Of a DNA stretch of 64,000 nt, positions 19,008-26,889 are shown in pieces (positions within the stretch are counted from its first letter, which is position 1; each line of letters begins with the position of its first letter). The notes under the pieces are model-generated. The model had not been told where the DNA came from and did not search any database. It saw only the letters and a list, made by a program, of their open reading frames with translations. The stretch is from Alkalihalophilus pseudofirmus (GTDB taxonomy: Bacteria; Bacillota; Bacilli; Bacillales; Bacillaceae_D), in the NCBI RefSeq assembly GCF_029094545.1, contig NZ_CP117835.1:414001-478000 (forward strand), read 5' to 3'. The translations under genes were made by a program, and so were the position numbers.

Positions 19008-19758
19008 AGTGCACCCCGCCTAAAACTCCTTGTGTCTTCATAATATCTTTTAAGAAGGTGTTGCGGCTCTCTTCTCCTTTATTCAACTGGGTATAGATTT
19101 GGCCGTCTTTTATAAAAATGACACGGCTGCTGTAACTCGCTGCCACTGGATCATGTGTCACCATGACAATCGTTGCTTTTCTTTTTTCGTTTAAGCTGCT
19201 TAATTTACCTAATAGGTCTGACGCTGCTTTAGAATCAAGAGCACCTGTCGGCTCATCGGCGAAAATAATGCTTGGCTCGTGAATAAATGCGCGTGCAGCA
19301 GACGTTCGCTGCTTTTGCCCTCCTGATATCTCATTAGGATATTTATCGGCAATTTCCGCAATACCTAGCTCTGCTGCCACTGATTTGAATTTCTCGAATG
19401 CTGCTTTTTTAGAAGTATTTGTGATGGAGAGCGGCAGCATAATATTTTCTTTGACGGTTAATGTATCAAGCAGGTTATAATCTTGGAAGATAAATCCTAA
19501 ATGATGTTTTCGAAATTCTGCTAGCTTCTTTTCTTTGCTTTTCGTTAGTTCCTCACCATTAATTATCAGTGAACCGTGGCTTAGGCGGTCAATCGTTGAC
19601 AAGACATTTAAAAGAGTGGTTTTCCCGGAGCCTGATGCCCCCATAATTGTTAGAAATTCTCCCTTTTCAATGCTAATATCAATTCCTTTTAATACCTCTT
19701 GTTTTGTGAATTTATTTCCATAGCTTTTATGGATTTTTCTAGCTTCAAGTATATTCAT
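18997..19758 (-). CDS. BceA-type ABC transporter ATP-binding protein
   Basis: A 253-residue MacB/LolD-type ATPase paired with the permease downstream. Walker A is [11 protein letters not shown] (about 39-49), the signature is [13 protein letters not shown] (about 145-157), Walker B is [13 protein letters not shown] (about 163-175) and the switch histidine is in MVTHDP (about 198-203). The ATG follows TGGAGGAATT on the minus strand. A BceR-type inverted repeat at 19850-19865, about 90 nt upstream, is the likely control site, with a -10-like TACAAT between them. Confidence 0.94.
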   Translation of the reverse strand: MNILEARKIHKSYGNKFTKQEVLKGIDISIEKGEFLTIMGASGSGKTTLLNVLSTIDRLSHGSLIINGEELTKSKEKKLAEFRKHHLGFIFQDYNLLDTLTVKENIMLPLSITNTSKKAAFEKFKSVAAELGIAEIADKYPNEISGGQKQRTSAARAFIHEPSIIFADEPTGALDSKAASDLLGKLSSLNEKRKATIVMVTHDPVAASYSSRVIFIKDGQIYTQLNKGEESRNTFLKDIMKTQGVLGGVHYEH

Positions 19759-19800
19759 AACAAAATTCCTCCATCTATTAAGATACCCTTATTGTATAAA

Positions 19801-19815
19801 CTCTTGCACTAAGAG
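19801..19815. repeat. Short inverted repeat in the bceA-like leader
   Basis: CTCTTGCACTAAGAG: 5-bp arms around GCACT, about 43 nt upstream of the ATPase start and just before its TATACAAT element. It may be an operator or chance. Confidence 0.35.
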
Positions 19816-19849
19816 TCCTTTGATTCTCCTAACAAAAAAGCAAAAGCGA

Positions 19850-19865
19850 GTGACATTTTTGTCAC
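19850..19865. promoter_or_regulatory. BceR-type operator
   Basis: A perfect inverted repeat, GTGACA-TTTT-TGTCAC. It matches the core of the site bound by BceR in B. subtilis (TGAC-N4/6-GTCA type). It overlaps the stop codon of the histidine kinase gene and lies about 90 nt upstream of the ATPase gene that it presumably controls. Confidence 0.78.
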
Positions 19866-20869
19866 ACGCCTTGAATCTGGAGAAATTGATTTTCTTGTGA
19901 AAAGGTGAGGGTAAAGGTTGTCCCGCTGCCAACAGTTGATTGAACGGAAATATGGATGCCAAGCGGAGCGGCAGCCTTTTTTGCTAAGTATAAACCCATG
20001 CCAGTTGCATGCTGATCTTGATGCTGACTAGTAGAGGTAAAACCTTTATCAAAAATTCTTGAAAGATCCCTTGGGTCGATTCCGCGGCCGTTATCTGCTA
20101 CAGTTAGGGTCGTTTGTCCTTTTTGTACAGAGGATTGGATCCTAATTTCTGAGCCTTCTTCGCTGTATTTAACGGCATTAGTTAAGAGCTGGCGTAGAAT
20201 AAAGGCCAGCCATTTCGCATCAGTGAGTACTTCTGATGAAGCTAATTCAACGTCAAAGCCAATTCCTTTCTTTACACACCACGAACGCAACGTGTGAATC
20301 TCGCTGTAAAGCAGCGGCTCAAGATCAACTTTTTCAATAAACAAATCATTTTCAATAAAAGGAATACGCTTTTGATGCAGTTGTTGATCGAGCAAAAAGT
20401 GAATTCGCAACCATTCATGCATAAGCTCTGATTTTAATGTTGGATCATTCGTGCGATCAATAATTAATCGCAAAGCAGTTAAAGGTGTTTTCACCTCATG
20501 GATCCAAGAAAGCAGCTCATCTTTCTCTTGTTCAAGCAATAATTGATTTATAGAGGCTTCTTTTTCTAATTGTTCAACCGGAGAGGTAATCTGTCCATAA
20601 ACGAGCGCTTCAAAAGGACTGTTTGGCTGAGGTAGAGTGGTTATATCAGTTGTAGAATCACGAGCATCAAGCTCCTTAAAAAAAGCTGTTTCTCTAAAAT
20701 ACCGAATAATGACAAAGAGGCTTGAAATCACGAGTGAGAGAAACATGTAATAAAGCATTGACTCTAGCGAGAGAGAGGGATCTAGGTAAGCCATGAATAA
20801 ACCAAGCAGCTGCAAAAGTACAATCAAAAAGATCCAGCTGATTCTCTCCTTAATGAATGTCCTGATCAT
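19862..20869 (-). CDS. BceS-type intramembrane-sensing histidine kinase
   Basis: A 335-residue sensor kinase with two closely spaced N-terminal helices (about 12-30 and 36-56) and almost no extracellular loop. This is the intramembrane-sensing design that relies on its cognate ABC transporter for stimulus detection. The phosphoacceptor is H124 in SWIHEVKTPLTALRL; the N box (RQLLTNAVKYS), DNGRGI and GMGLYLAKKAA complete the ATPase domain. It lies 4 nt downstream of the response regulator gene. The stop codon sits inside the operator for the transporter genes. Confidence 0.93.
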   Translation of the reverse strand: MIRTFIKERISWIFLIVLLQLLGLFMAYLDPSLSLESMLYYMFLSLVISSLFVIIRYFRETAFFKELDARDSTTDITTLPQPNSPFEALVYGQITSPVEQLEKEASINQLLLEQEKDELLSWIHEVKTPLTALRLIIDRTNDPTLKSELMHEWLRIHFLLDQQLHQKRIPFIENDLFIEKVDLEPLLYSEIHTLRSWCVKKGIGFDVELASSEVLTDAKWLAFILRQLLTNAVKYSEEGSEIRIQSSVQKGQTTLTVADNGRGIDPRDLSRIFDKGFTSTSQHQDQHATGMGLYLAKKAAAPLGIHISVQSTVGSGTTFTLTFSQENQFLQIQGV

Positions 20870-20873
20870 TTTC

Positions 20874-21554
20874 TCACCTCTCTATCGCCATATATCCTTG
20901 ACCGACTTTTGTCTCAATTCCTGCTCCGAGGCCAATTTCAGCTAACTTTTTACGAAGCCTGTTTACATTCACAGTTAACGTATTATCGCTAATAAAGCGC
21001 TGATCGTCCCATAAAAGGTTAATTAACTCCTCTCGGCTGACGATTTTATTCTTGCGCTCAACAAGCAGCTTTAAGATAAATATTTCATTTTTAGTAAGCT
21101 CGATCATTCCATCATCATTAGAGATACGGTTTCTCTCAAGATCAATCGTTGCACCCATCCATGTCTTTAGATCGGGTGCGGCCGTACTATAGTTATAAAC
21201 ACGGCGCAGAATGGCTTGGATTTTTGCAATTAATACTTCAAAATGAAACGGCTTTTGAACAAAATCATCAGCGCCTAAATTCATCGACATCACCATATCA
21301 GTAGGATGATCACGTGAAGATAAAAAGATAATCGGTACATTCGAATGCTCCCGAATCATTCGGCACCAATGAAATCCGTCATATTTTGGAAGCTGAATAT
21401 CAATGATCACTAAATCGGGTTGAACCTCTGCAAAGCTCTCCATCACTTTTTGAAAGTCCCGCACCCCATACACTTCATACTCCCAAGCGGTAAGCCGCTC
21501 TTTGATCTCTTTAAAAAGAGAAGCATCATCTTCTATTAAAAAAATCTTAAACAT
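20874..21554 (-). CDS. BceR-type OmpR-family response regulator
   Basis: A 226-residue regulator: receiver domain (1-120) with acidic pocket EDD at 8-10, phospho-acceptor D52 in IIDIQLPKYDG and lysine in FVQKPFH; then an OmpR winged helix (about 130-225, ending NRLRKKLAEIG, GYMAIER). It is the first gene of the four-gene minus-strand unit regulator, kinase, ATPase, permease. It should bind the GTGACA-N4-TGTCAC site in front of the transporter genes when peptide antibiotic passes through the transporter. Confidence 0.93.
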   Translation of the reverse strand: MFKIFLIEDDASLFKEIKERLTAWEYEVYGVRDFQKVMESFAEVQPDLVIIDIQLPKYDGFHWCRMIREHSNVPIIFLSSRDHPTDMVMSMNLGADDFVQKPFHFEVLIAKIQAILRRVYNYSTAAPDLKTWMGATIDLERNRISNDDGMIELTKNEIFILKLLVERKNKIVSREELINLLWDDQRFISDNTLTVNVNRLRKKLAEIGLGAGIETKVGQGYMAIER

Positions 21555-21668
21555 TCAAATCACCATACCTTCCTTAAAAGTATAGCAAAATGTGATGAGA
21601 AAGGGGAATGATGGAAGTAACCTATGGTAAAATTTTACTTGAGTCATAAAAAGAATGGGGGATACGGA

Positions 21669-22445
21669 ATGGGAATTGATTTTCACAGTAAGGAAAACCA
21701 ACAAAGCTATACCACAAGAAATGTTCATTCTATATGGAGTGAGACGATACAGAGCTTAGTACCTTTCGATCACGTGTCGACTGCACTGGATGTTGGGTGC
21801 GGTGGGGGCATTTACTCCAAGGCTCTTTCTGATATGGGCGTAGATTCAATCATAGGAGTAGATTTTTCTCACGCCATGCTTGAAGGGGCAAAGGAAAATT
21901 GCAAGGGCTACCCGAGAATTTCATTTACACATGGTCATGCTTTTGACACTGGAGTGGAAGGGGAAAGTATCGATTTATTGCTGGAGAGAGCATTGATTCA
22001 CCATCTCCAAGATCTTGCCTCCTGCTTTAAAGAAGGGCATCGAGTATTAAAGGAAGAAGGATGTTACATCATCCAAGACCGTACACCAGAAGATTGTTTA
22101 GTAGAAGGAAGCGACGAACATATAAGAGGATATTTCTTTAAGCTGTTCCCTAGATTAATTGACAAAGAAACGAGCCGCCGACATACTAGCCAAACAGTCA
22201 TCCACCATCTAAAAGCGGCTGGCTTTAAAGAAATCGAGGAAAGAAAGCTGTGGGAGATCAGAAAAGTTTATAATCATAAAAATCAATTACTACAGGACCT
22301 TAAGGAGAGAGTAGGGAGAAGTATTTTACATGAGTTAGATGATAACGAATTACAGCATCTTATTCAGTTTATTGATAGAGCATTGCCATCTGAAGGTCAG
22401 ATTGTTGAAAAAGATAGATGGACGATATGGAGGGTTGTTAAATAA
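21669..22445 (+). CDS. Class I SAM-dependent methyltransferase
   Basis: A 258-residue Rossmann methyltransferase; motif I is ALDVGCGGGIYSKAL (39-53), followed by GVDFSHAMLEGAKEN as the acidic loop. The region after the core (FFKLFPRLIDKETSRRHTS) may form a substrate lid. Substrate unknown. The start at 21669 is chosen for GGGGGATACGGA upstream; the frame extends to 21624 without support. The GNAT gene begins 16 nt after its stop and the VOC gene 16 nt after that, so the three look like one operon. Confidence 0.85.
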   Translation: MGIDFHSKENQQSYTTRNVHSIWSETIQSLVPFDHVSTALDVGCGGGIYSKALSDMGVDSIIGVDFSHAMLEGAKENCKGYPRISFTHGHAFDTGVEGESIDLLLERALIHHLQDLASCFKEGHRVLKEEGCYIIQDRTPEDCLVEGSDEHIRGYFFKLFPRLIDKETSRRHTSQTVIHHLKAAGFKEIEERKLWEIRKVYNHKNQLLQDLKERVGRSILHELDDNELQHLIQFIDRALPSEGQIVEKDRWTIWRVVK

Positions 22446-22461
22446 GAGGAGATGGTAATTT

Positions 22462-22962
22462 ATGGACGAACAGTTGTTAATTCGGGAAACTAGGATAGAG
22501 GATGTTGAAAAAGTGTCAGGGCTCTTAAATAAGGTAACCAAAGACTTAATTAAGAGAGGATTTAACCAATGGGAGTACCCCTTTGATAGGGAGCTGCTGT
22601 TAGAGCAAGCTAGACATCACCATTCATATGTCGTAACAACCGAAGAAAAAGAAATCATAGGGACCTTTTGTATAAAGGATATTGAACAGATCAATGATTT
22701 ATCGTTGAAAGGTCTAAATAAATACCTTTACCAATTAGCTATCATACCTGATTATCAAGGAAAGAATGCAGGGGCTGTTGTATTGCGTTTCGCTTATAAG
22801 CTGGTTGAGAATTTGAATACGGCTCTCTATCTAGATTGTTGGGCAGGAAACGAAAAGTTAAAGAAATTTTATCTGAGAAATGGGATGTCTTATATAGGTG
22901 ACTTTCAAGAAGAAGGCTATTTTATAAGTGTGTTTATCTATAACCATCCCCAAAAGGGTTAA
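22462..22962 (+). CDS. GNAT-family N-acetyltransferase
   Basis: A 166-residue acyltransferase. The N-terminal strand LLIRETRIEDVEKVSGLLNK and the acetyl-CoA motif LAIIPDYQGKNAGAVVLRFA (about 93-112; a Q/R-x-x-G-x-A/G-type loop as QGKNAG) define the family, with LDCWAGNEKLKKFYLRNGM in the C-terminal part. The acceptor substrate is unknown. It starts 16 nt after the methyltransferase gene with AAGAGGAGATGG upstream. Confidence 0.88.
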   Translation: MDEQLLIRETRIEDVEKVSGLLNKVTKDLIKRGFNQWEYPFDRELLLEQARHHHSYVVTTEEKEIIGTFCIKDIEQINDLSLKGLNKYLYQLAIIPDYQGKNAGAVVLRFAYKLVENLNTALYLDCWAGNEKLKKFYLRNGMSYIGDFQEEGYFISVFIYNHPQKG

Positions 22963-22978
22963 CGTGAGAGGAGAAAGC

Positions 22979-23395
22979 ATGAAAGAATTATTATTACGAT
23001 CACACTGCGTGTTCCCGACACCAAATATCATCAAAACAGCCAACTACTATGAGCAGAAAATGGGATTTAAAGCTGTACATTATCTGGACGCCAGTGAGCC
23101 GCATATTTGTCTGTATCGCGGCACAACAGAGATCATCTTAACGAAAACGAATGGGCAAAAGGTTATTCCGAATCGAACGCTGTATGGTTATGGGTATGAT
23201 GCCTACTTCATTACAACGAATCAAGAAATGCTGGAAAAAGAGTTCAAGCAATCCGGCGTAAAAATCGTACGGCCCTTACAAAATACCGATTATCAAAATA
23301 TAGAATTTGTTGCAGAAGACATTGATGGAAGGTGGGTAGGGTTTGGTGTAAAGGTGGATTCAGATAAAGAAAATATTGGTCTATTAGATAATTAG
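22979..23395 (+). CDS. VOC-superfamily (glyoxalase/bleomycin resistance-like) protein
   Basis: A 138-residue protein of the vicinal oxygen chelate fold: two beta-alpha-beta-beta-beta modules, the first from CVFPTPNIIKTANYYEQKMG, the second around DAYFITTNQEMLEKEFKQSG and VAEDIDGRWVGFGVK. Function and ligand unknown; bleomycin-type and glyoxalase assignments are only fold-level. The ATG at 22979 follows GAGAGGAGAAAGC; the frame from 22928 overlaps the preceding gene and is not used. It is the last gene of the operon, with a terminator at 23400. Confidence 0.82.
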   Translation: MKELLLRSHCVFPTPNIIKTANYYEQKMGFKAVHYLDASEPHICLYRGTTEIILTKTNGQKVIPNRTLYGYGYDAYFITTNQEMLEKEFKQSGVKIVRPLQNTDYQNIEFVAEDIDGRWVGFGVKVDSDKENIGLLDN

Positions 23396-23399
23396 AAGT

Positions 23400-23428
23400 A
23401 AGCTGTGATTTGACAGCTTTTCTTTTTT
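23400..23428 (+). terminator. Terminator after the VOC gene
   Basis: AAGCTGT and ACAGCTT form a 7-bp stem followed by TTCTTTTTT. The 3' half also contains the TTGACA of the next promoter. Confidence 0.75.
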
Positions 23429-23439
23429 ACTACTATAAT
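23410..23439 (+). promoter_or_regulatory. Sigma-A type promoter of the Zur-box cluster
   Basis: TTGACA (23410-23415), 18 nt, TATAAT (23434-23439). Both hexamers are perfect. The Zur-type box begins on the last base of the -10 element, so a bound repressor would cover the transcription start. Confidence 0.75.
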
Positions 23440-23453
23440 CGTAATGATTACGA
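23439..23453. promoter_or_regulatory. Zur box 1
   Basis: TCGTAATGATTACGA is an exact 7-1-7 inverted repeat, equal to the B. subtilis Zur consensus and different from Fur (TGATAAT) and PerR (TTATAAT) arms. Confidence 0.9.
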
Positions 23454-23510
23454 TTTAAAAGTAAAATTATGAATAATATATAAGAGAAAAGGATATGAAT
23501 GGTTTATAAA

Positions 23511-23525
23511 TCGTAATTATTACGT
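23511..23525. promoter_or_regulatory. Zur box 2
   Basis: TCGTAATTATTACGT has one mismatch in the last position. It lies directly before the ribosome binding site of the ferredoxin gene, 72 nt downstream of box 1, so it may act as a second operator or roadblock. Confidence 0.82.
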
Positions 23526-23542
23526 TTTGGAGGAGTGTTTTT

Positions 23543-23935
23543 ATGGCTACTTGGGACCTTAGTCAAACGAAGCACCACGTACTGTTTTGTAATGGTGGGA
23601 GCTGTAATAAATGGGGCGCTGAAGAGGTTACGCAAGCAATTAGGAATGAGATTTCAAAAAGGAATTTAGATGATCAAATCCACACAACAAGGACGCGCTG
23701 TAATGGACGTTGTGATGACCGTTGTGTAGCAGTCGTTTACCCTTCTGGTGAATGGTACAAGGGATTAAACCCAGAGGATGCGGGCACCTTCGTTAATTCA
23801 CTTGTGTTGAATCGAGATCTTACAGGGAAGGTGAGTCACACCTATACAGGAGATGGATTTATAAGAGAAGAGGGCATAGCGAAAGGAATCTCTAAAGATC
23901 CTCAAAAAGTGAAGAGAGTATCAAAACAATATTAA
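23543..23935 (+). CDS. Thioredoxin-like [2Fe-2S] ferredoxin
   Basis: A 130-residue protein of the (2Fe-2S) thioredoxin-like ferredoxin group, related to CbiW-type proteins of cobalamin operons. The cluster ligands are likely C16 and C21 (CNGGSC) with C53 and C57 (CNGRC); C61 is an additional cysteine. The segment [16 protein letters not shown] is typical of the family. The C-terminal 35 residues are polar and probably flexible. It is the first gene of the Zur-box cluster, with two Zur boxes upstream and a strong GGAGGAG binding site. It may be an electron donor or a metal-linked redox partner; the actual role is unknown. Confidence 0.85.
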   Translation: MATWDLSQTKHHVLFCNGGSCNKWGAEEVTQAIRNEISKRNLDDQIHTTRTRCNGRCDDRCVAVVYPSGEWYKGLNPEDAGTFVNSLVLNRDLTGKVSHTYTGDGFIREEGIAKGISKDPQKVKRVSKQY

Positions 23936-23951
23936 GAAAAGAAGTGATAAG

Positions 23952-24941
23952 ATGGTTTTTGCGAAGCAGCCAAAGATTCCAGTTACCATATTAACAGGTT
24001 ACCTAGGAGCAGGGAAAACAACGTTGCTCAATCGTATCCTTACTGAAAAGCATCAGAAAAAGATAGCTGTCATTGTAAATGAATATGGAGAAGTAGGAAT
24101 TGATAATCAGCTAGTGGTGGATTCTGAAGAAGAGATAGTAGAGATGAACAATGGATGCATCTGTTGTACAGTACGGGGCGATCTAATTAAAATCTTACGA
24201 ACCTTACACTATTCAATGGAGCAAGGCCGTATGCATTTTGATCAGGTGATTATTGAAACGACCGGATTAGCTGATCCAGCACCTGTAGCGCAGACATTTT
24301 TCGTTGATGAAGTATTAAGTGATGTCTTTGAGGTAGATAGTATCATTACAGTTGTTGACAGTAAACATATTACGAAGCACTTAGATAAAAAGGATGAAGC
24401 GCAGGAACAAATTGCCTTTGCAGACGTCATTATTTTTAATAAACAAGATTTAATCAGTAAAGATGAAATAAAGAAACTCGAAGCAAGAGTTAGTCAAATG
24501 AATCCAACAGCCAAACGACTTTATGCAGAAAATTGCCAAATCCCTTTAAATGATATTTTAAATATCCATACTTTTAATGTTGATCATAAGCTGAATGTAA
24601 ACCCTCACTTTCTTGATGATCATCACCATCATCATGATGACCGCGTATCATCGATTGCCTTTACAGAAGAGAGGCCTCTTGATATGAGTAAAGTTGATCG
24701 TTGGATGAGTTACTTGGTTCAAGAAAAAGGAGAAGATTTACTTCGTTATAAAGGAATTCTTAATATCGAAGGAATGAAGGAACGAATAGTGTTTCAAGGG
24801 CTGCATATGTTGTTTACAGGCAAACCTGATAAGAAATGGAGTGAAGGGGAAAAAAGAAAAACAGAGCTCGTTTTTATTGGTCGGAACTTAGACAAAATAG
24901 AACTAGAGAATCAATTTAGAGAGTGTATTAGCAGCCGATAG
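23952..24941 (+). CDS. COG0523 GTPase (CobW/ZagA-like metallochaperone), copy 1
   Basis: A 329-residue G3E-family GTPase. Walker A is GYLGAGKTT (16-24), the metal-binding CxCC motif is GCICC (68-72), and the base-specificity motif is NKQD (163-166). A histidine stretch, DDHHHHHDD (222-230), could hold zinc. The C-terminal CobW domain runs from about 240. Zur-controlled members in Bacillus (ZagA, formerly YciC) deliver zinc to essential enzymes during starvation, and this is the natural reading here. It lies 16 nt after the ferredoxin gene. A stem-loop spans its stop codon. Confidence 0.92.
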   Translation: MVFAKQPKIPVTILTGYLGAGKTTLLNRILTEKHQKKIAVIVNEYGEVGIDNQLVVDSEEEIVEMNNGCICCTVRGDLIKILRTLHYSMEQGRMHFDQVIIETTGLADPAPVAQTFFVDEVLSDVFEVDSIITVVDSKHITKHLDKKDEAQEQIAFADVIIFNKQDLISKDEIKKLEARVSQMNPTAKRLYAENCQIPLNDILNIHTFNVDHKLNVNPHFLDDHHHHHDDRVSSIAFTEERPLDMSKVDRWMSYLVQEKGEDLLRYKGILNIEGMKERIVFQGLHMLFTGKPDKKWSEGEKRKTELVFIGRNLDKIELENQFRECISSR

Positions 24942-24956
24942 GAGGCCGCTAATACA
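24924..24956 (+). other. Stem-loop across a stop codon inside the cluster
   Basis: TGTATTAGC (24924-24932) and GCTAATACA (24948-24956) form a 9-bp stem, extended by GCC/GGC after one mismatch. The stop codon of the COG0523 gene lies in the loop region. There is no T tail, so RNA processing or partial attenuation is more likely than termination. Confidence 0.6.
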
Positions 24957-25005
24957 TTGCCATTAGTATACTTGTTACATAGTTAACAGAAAAACAACCT
25001 TTAAA

Positions 25006-25020
25006 TCGTAATGATTATGA
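25006..25020. promoter_or_regulatory. Zur box 3, degenerate in one arm
   Basis: TCGTAATGATTATGA: the left arm is perfect, the right arm has one mismatch. It overlaps a Fur-like box at 25012-25026 and sits 24 nt before the methyltransferase start. Confidence 0.75.
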
Positions 25021-25026
25021 TTATCA
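25012..25026. promoter_or_regulatory. Fur-like box overlapping Zur box 3
   Basis: TGATTATGATTATCA differs from the Bacillus Fur 7-1-7 consensus TGATAAT-N-ATTATCA at one base. It shares nine bases with Zur box 3, so the two proteins would exclude each other. Confidence 0.6.
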
Positions 25027-25043
25027 TCAAAGGGGGAGGGCGT

Positions 25044-25802
25044 ATGGAAACTTGGTATAAAGAGCATTTTAATGAAGATTACTTACGAATATACAAGCAT
25101 CGCAATGACAATCTAGCTCATCAAGAATTAACTCAATTGATGAAGTTTGTTCCGGTTGTTCAAGGTCAATCTTTACTAGATTTATGTTGTGGAAACGGTA
25201 GGCACAGCAGGTGGTTTGCTAAGCAGGGCTTTCGCGTAACAGGGGTTGATCTATCACCTGTATTATTGGGAGAAGCTCGAAAGGGTGAGCACGCTGAAGA
25301 TATTCATTATGTTCGTTCTGATATGAGAGATCTCTCGTATAAGGATAATTTTGACCTGGTTGTTAATCTCTTTACGAGCTTCGGCTATTTTAAAGAGGAT
25401 GAACAAAATAAGAAAGTATTACAGAATGCTTATGATGCATTAAAGCTGAATGGGTATTTTGTTTTTGACTATCTGAATCCATCCTTCCTTGAAAATAACC
25501 TTGTTCCTTTTTCAAAGGATATCATTGATGATCTTTCTATTCTTCAGTATCGGATGATTGTTAATAATACCGTTGTTAAGAAAATCAAGGTAGAAGATAA
25601 TGGCGCATTAAGAGAGTATGAAGAACGAGTAAAATTATATGAACGAGCCACCCTGGATGTGATGTTAAAAGAAGCAGGGTTTACGATTATTCACACATTC
25701 GGGGACTATGATGGGAGCGAGTTTCAAAGTAGGGAGTCTTCTAGATTAATATATATTTGCCAAAAGAGAAGCGTTGCACCAGATAACCATGAAAACAATT
25801 GA
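25044..25802 (+). CDS. Class I SAM-dependent methyltransferase in the Zur-box cluster
   Basis: A 252-residue Rossmann methyltransferase: motif I LLDLCCGNGRHSRWFAK (44-60), then VTGVDLSPVLLGEARK; a DxxxNLFTSFGYF motif IV region at about 112. The substrate is unknown. Position between a Zur/Fur-type operator and a siderophore-type transporter suggests it modifies a metallophore or another cluster-related small molecule, but no biosynthetic genes are nearby. The ATG at 25044 follows AGGGGGAGGG; the frame upstream starts inside the operator. The permease gene overlaps its end by 14 nt. Confidence 0.85.
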   Translation: METWYKEHFNEDYLRIYKHRNDNLAHQELTQLMKFVPVVQGQSLLDLCCGNGRHSRWFAKQGFRVTGVDLSPVLLGEARKGEHAEDIHYVRSDMRDLSYKDNFDLVVNLFTSFGYFKEDEQNKKVLQNAYDALKLNGYFVFDYLNPSFLENNLVPFSKDIIDDLSILQYRMIVNNTVVKKIKVEDNGALREYEERVKLYERATLDVMLKEAGFTIIHTFGDYDGSEFQSRESSRLIYICQKRSVAPDNHENN

Positions 25803-26889
25803 GGTAACAAATCGTACGAATCACCTGCTAAAACTCGATTTCAAGTCTCCTGTTATTTTATCAGTGTCGATGTTACTAATTCTAGTCATATCTATGACTG
25901 CATCTGTGATGATAGGGGCAGTTTCTATTTCTCCTTTAACAGTATGGAAGGTCGTCTTCTCTCAACTTTCTTTCATCGAAGCCCATATGATAGCAGATTG
26001 GTCATTGGCTGAGCAGCAGATCATTTGGGAGATTCGGTTTCCACGAGTGATACTAGCAGCTGTAGTGGGGGCAGGGCTGGCTCTGGTTGGGGTTGTGATA
26101 CAGGCACTTGTTAGAAATTCATTAGCCGACCCTTTTATATTAGGAGTCTCTTCAGGCGCATCGGTTGGGGCGACACTCGTAATCATCTTTGGGGCTTTTT
26201 CGGCTTTTGGACAATGGGCTTTATCAATAGCTGCTTTTGGGGGTGCCTTACTTTCGGTACTGCTTGTTTTCCTTTTATCACAGGTACAGGGCCGAATTTC
26301 AACCGTTCGACTTTTATTAGCCGGAATTGCTGTCTCAATGATGCTTTCAGCAATTACAAGCTATATTGTCATATCTGCCCCACGGGAAGAGGGGATTAGA
26401 GATGCGATGTTTTGGATGATGGGCAGTGTGGCCGGTGCAAAGTGGTCTCAGCTGCCTATTCCAGTAGTGAGTTTCCTTTTTGCATACATAATACTCATAT
26501 TGCTTGCAAGGCCCCTTAATTTGATGCTGATGGGTGAGAGTACAGCAGCAACTTTAGGAGTAGATAGTCAACGTCTAAAAAAATGGCTCATATTAATAAC
26601 TGCACTGCTGACAGGTGTGTTGGTTTCTGTTAGTGGAGCGATTGGGTTTATAGGACTGATGGTTCCTCATATGGTTCGTTTAGTTATAGGCTCGAATCAT
26701 CGGTATGTTCTTCCGCTTAGTGCATTAACGGGTGCCGTTTTTTTGATCTGGGCTGACTTAATCGCACGAACAATCGTAGCACCGCAAGAGTTACCAATTG
26801 GCATTATAACGGCATTATGTGGTGGTCCTTTCTTTATATGGCTGCTAAGAAAAAGTACATACTCATTTGGTGGAGGTGAGGATCATTGA
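25789..26889 (+). CDS. FecCD-family ABC transporter permease
   Basis: A 366-residue permease of the iron-siderophore/cobalamin/haem type with about ten membrane helices. Recognisable: the first helix (VILSVSMLLILVISMTASVM), the motif LVRNSLADPFILGVSSGASV (about 105-124) and GAIGFIGLMVPHMVRLVIGS (about 285-304), the coupling region. It begins at ATG 25789, overlapping the end of the methyltransferase gene. The ATPase gene overlaps its stop by 4 nt. Zinc-regulated FecCD-type importers are known for zincophores (coelibactin in Streptomyces), so a metal-chelate substrate fits, but cobalamin or a siderophore cannot be excluded. Confidence 0.92.
   Translation: MKTIEVTNRTNHLLKLDFKSPVILSVSMLLILVISMTASVMIGAVSISPLTVWKVVFSQLSFIEAHMIADWSLAEQQIIWEIRFPRVILAAVVGAGLALVGVVIQALVRNSLADPFILGVSSGASVGATLVIIFGAFSAFGQWALSIAAFGGALLSVLLVFLLSQVQGRISTVRLLLAGIAVSMMLSAITSYIVISAPREEGIRDAMFWMMGSVAGAKWSQLPIPVVSFLFAYIILILLARPLNLMLMGESTAATLGVDSQRLKKWLILITALLTGVLVSVSGAIGFIGLMVPHMVRLVIGSNHRYVLPLSALTGAVFLIWADLIARTIVAPQELPIGIITALCGGPFFIWLLRKSTYSFGGGEDH

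Noticed and set aside
23439-23453. Reading the boxes of the metal cluster as Fur or PerR boxes
   Set aside because: The arms are TCGTAAT, not TGATAAT or TTATAAT; only the site at 25012 has a Fur-like overlap.
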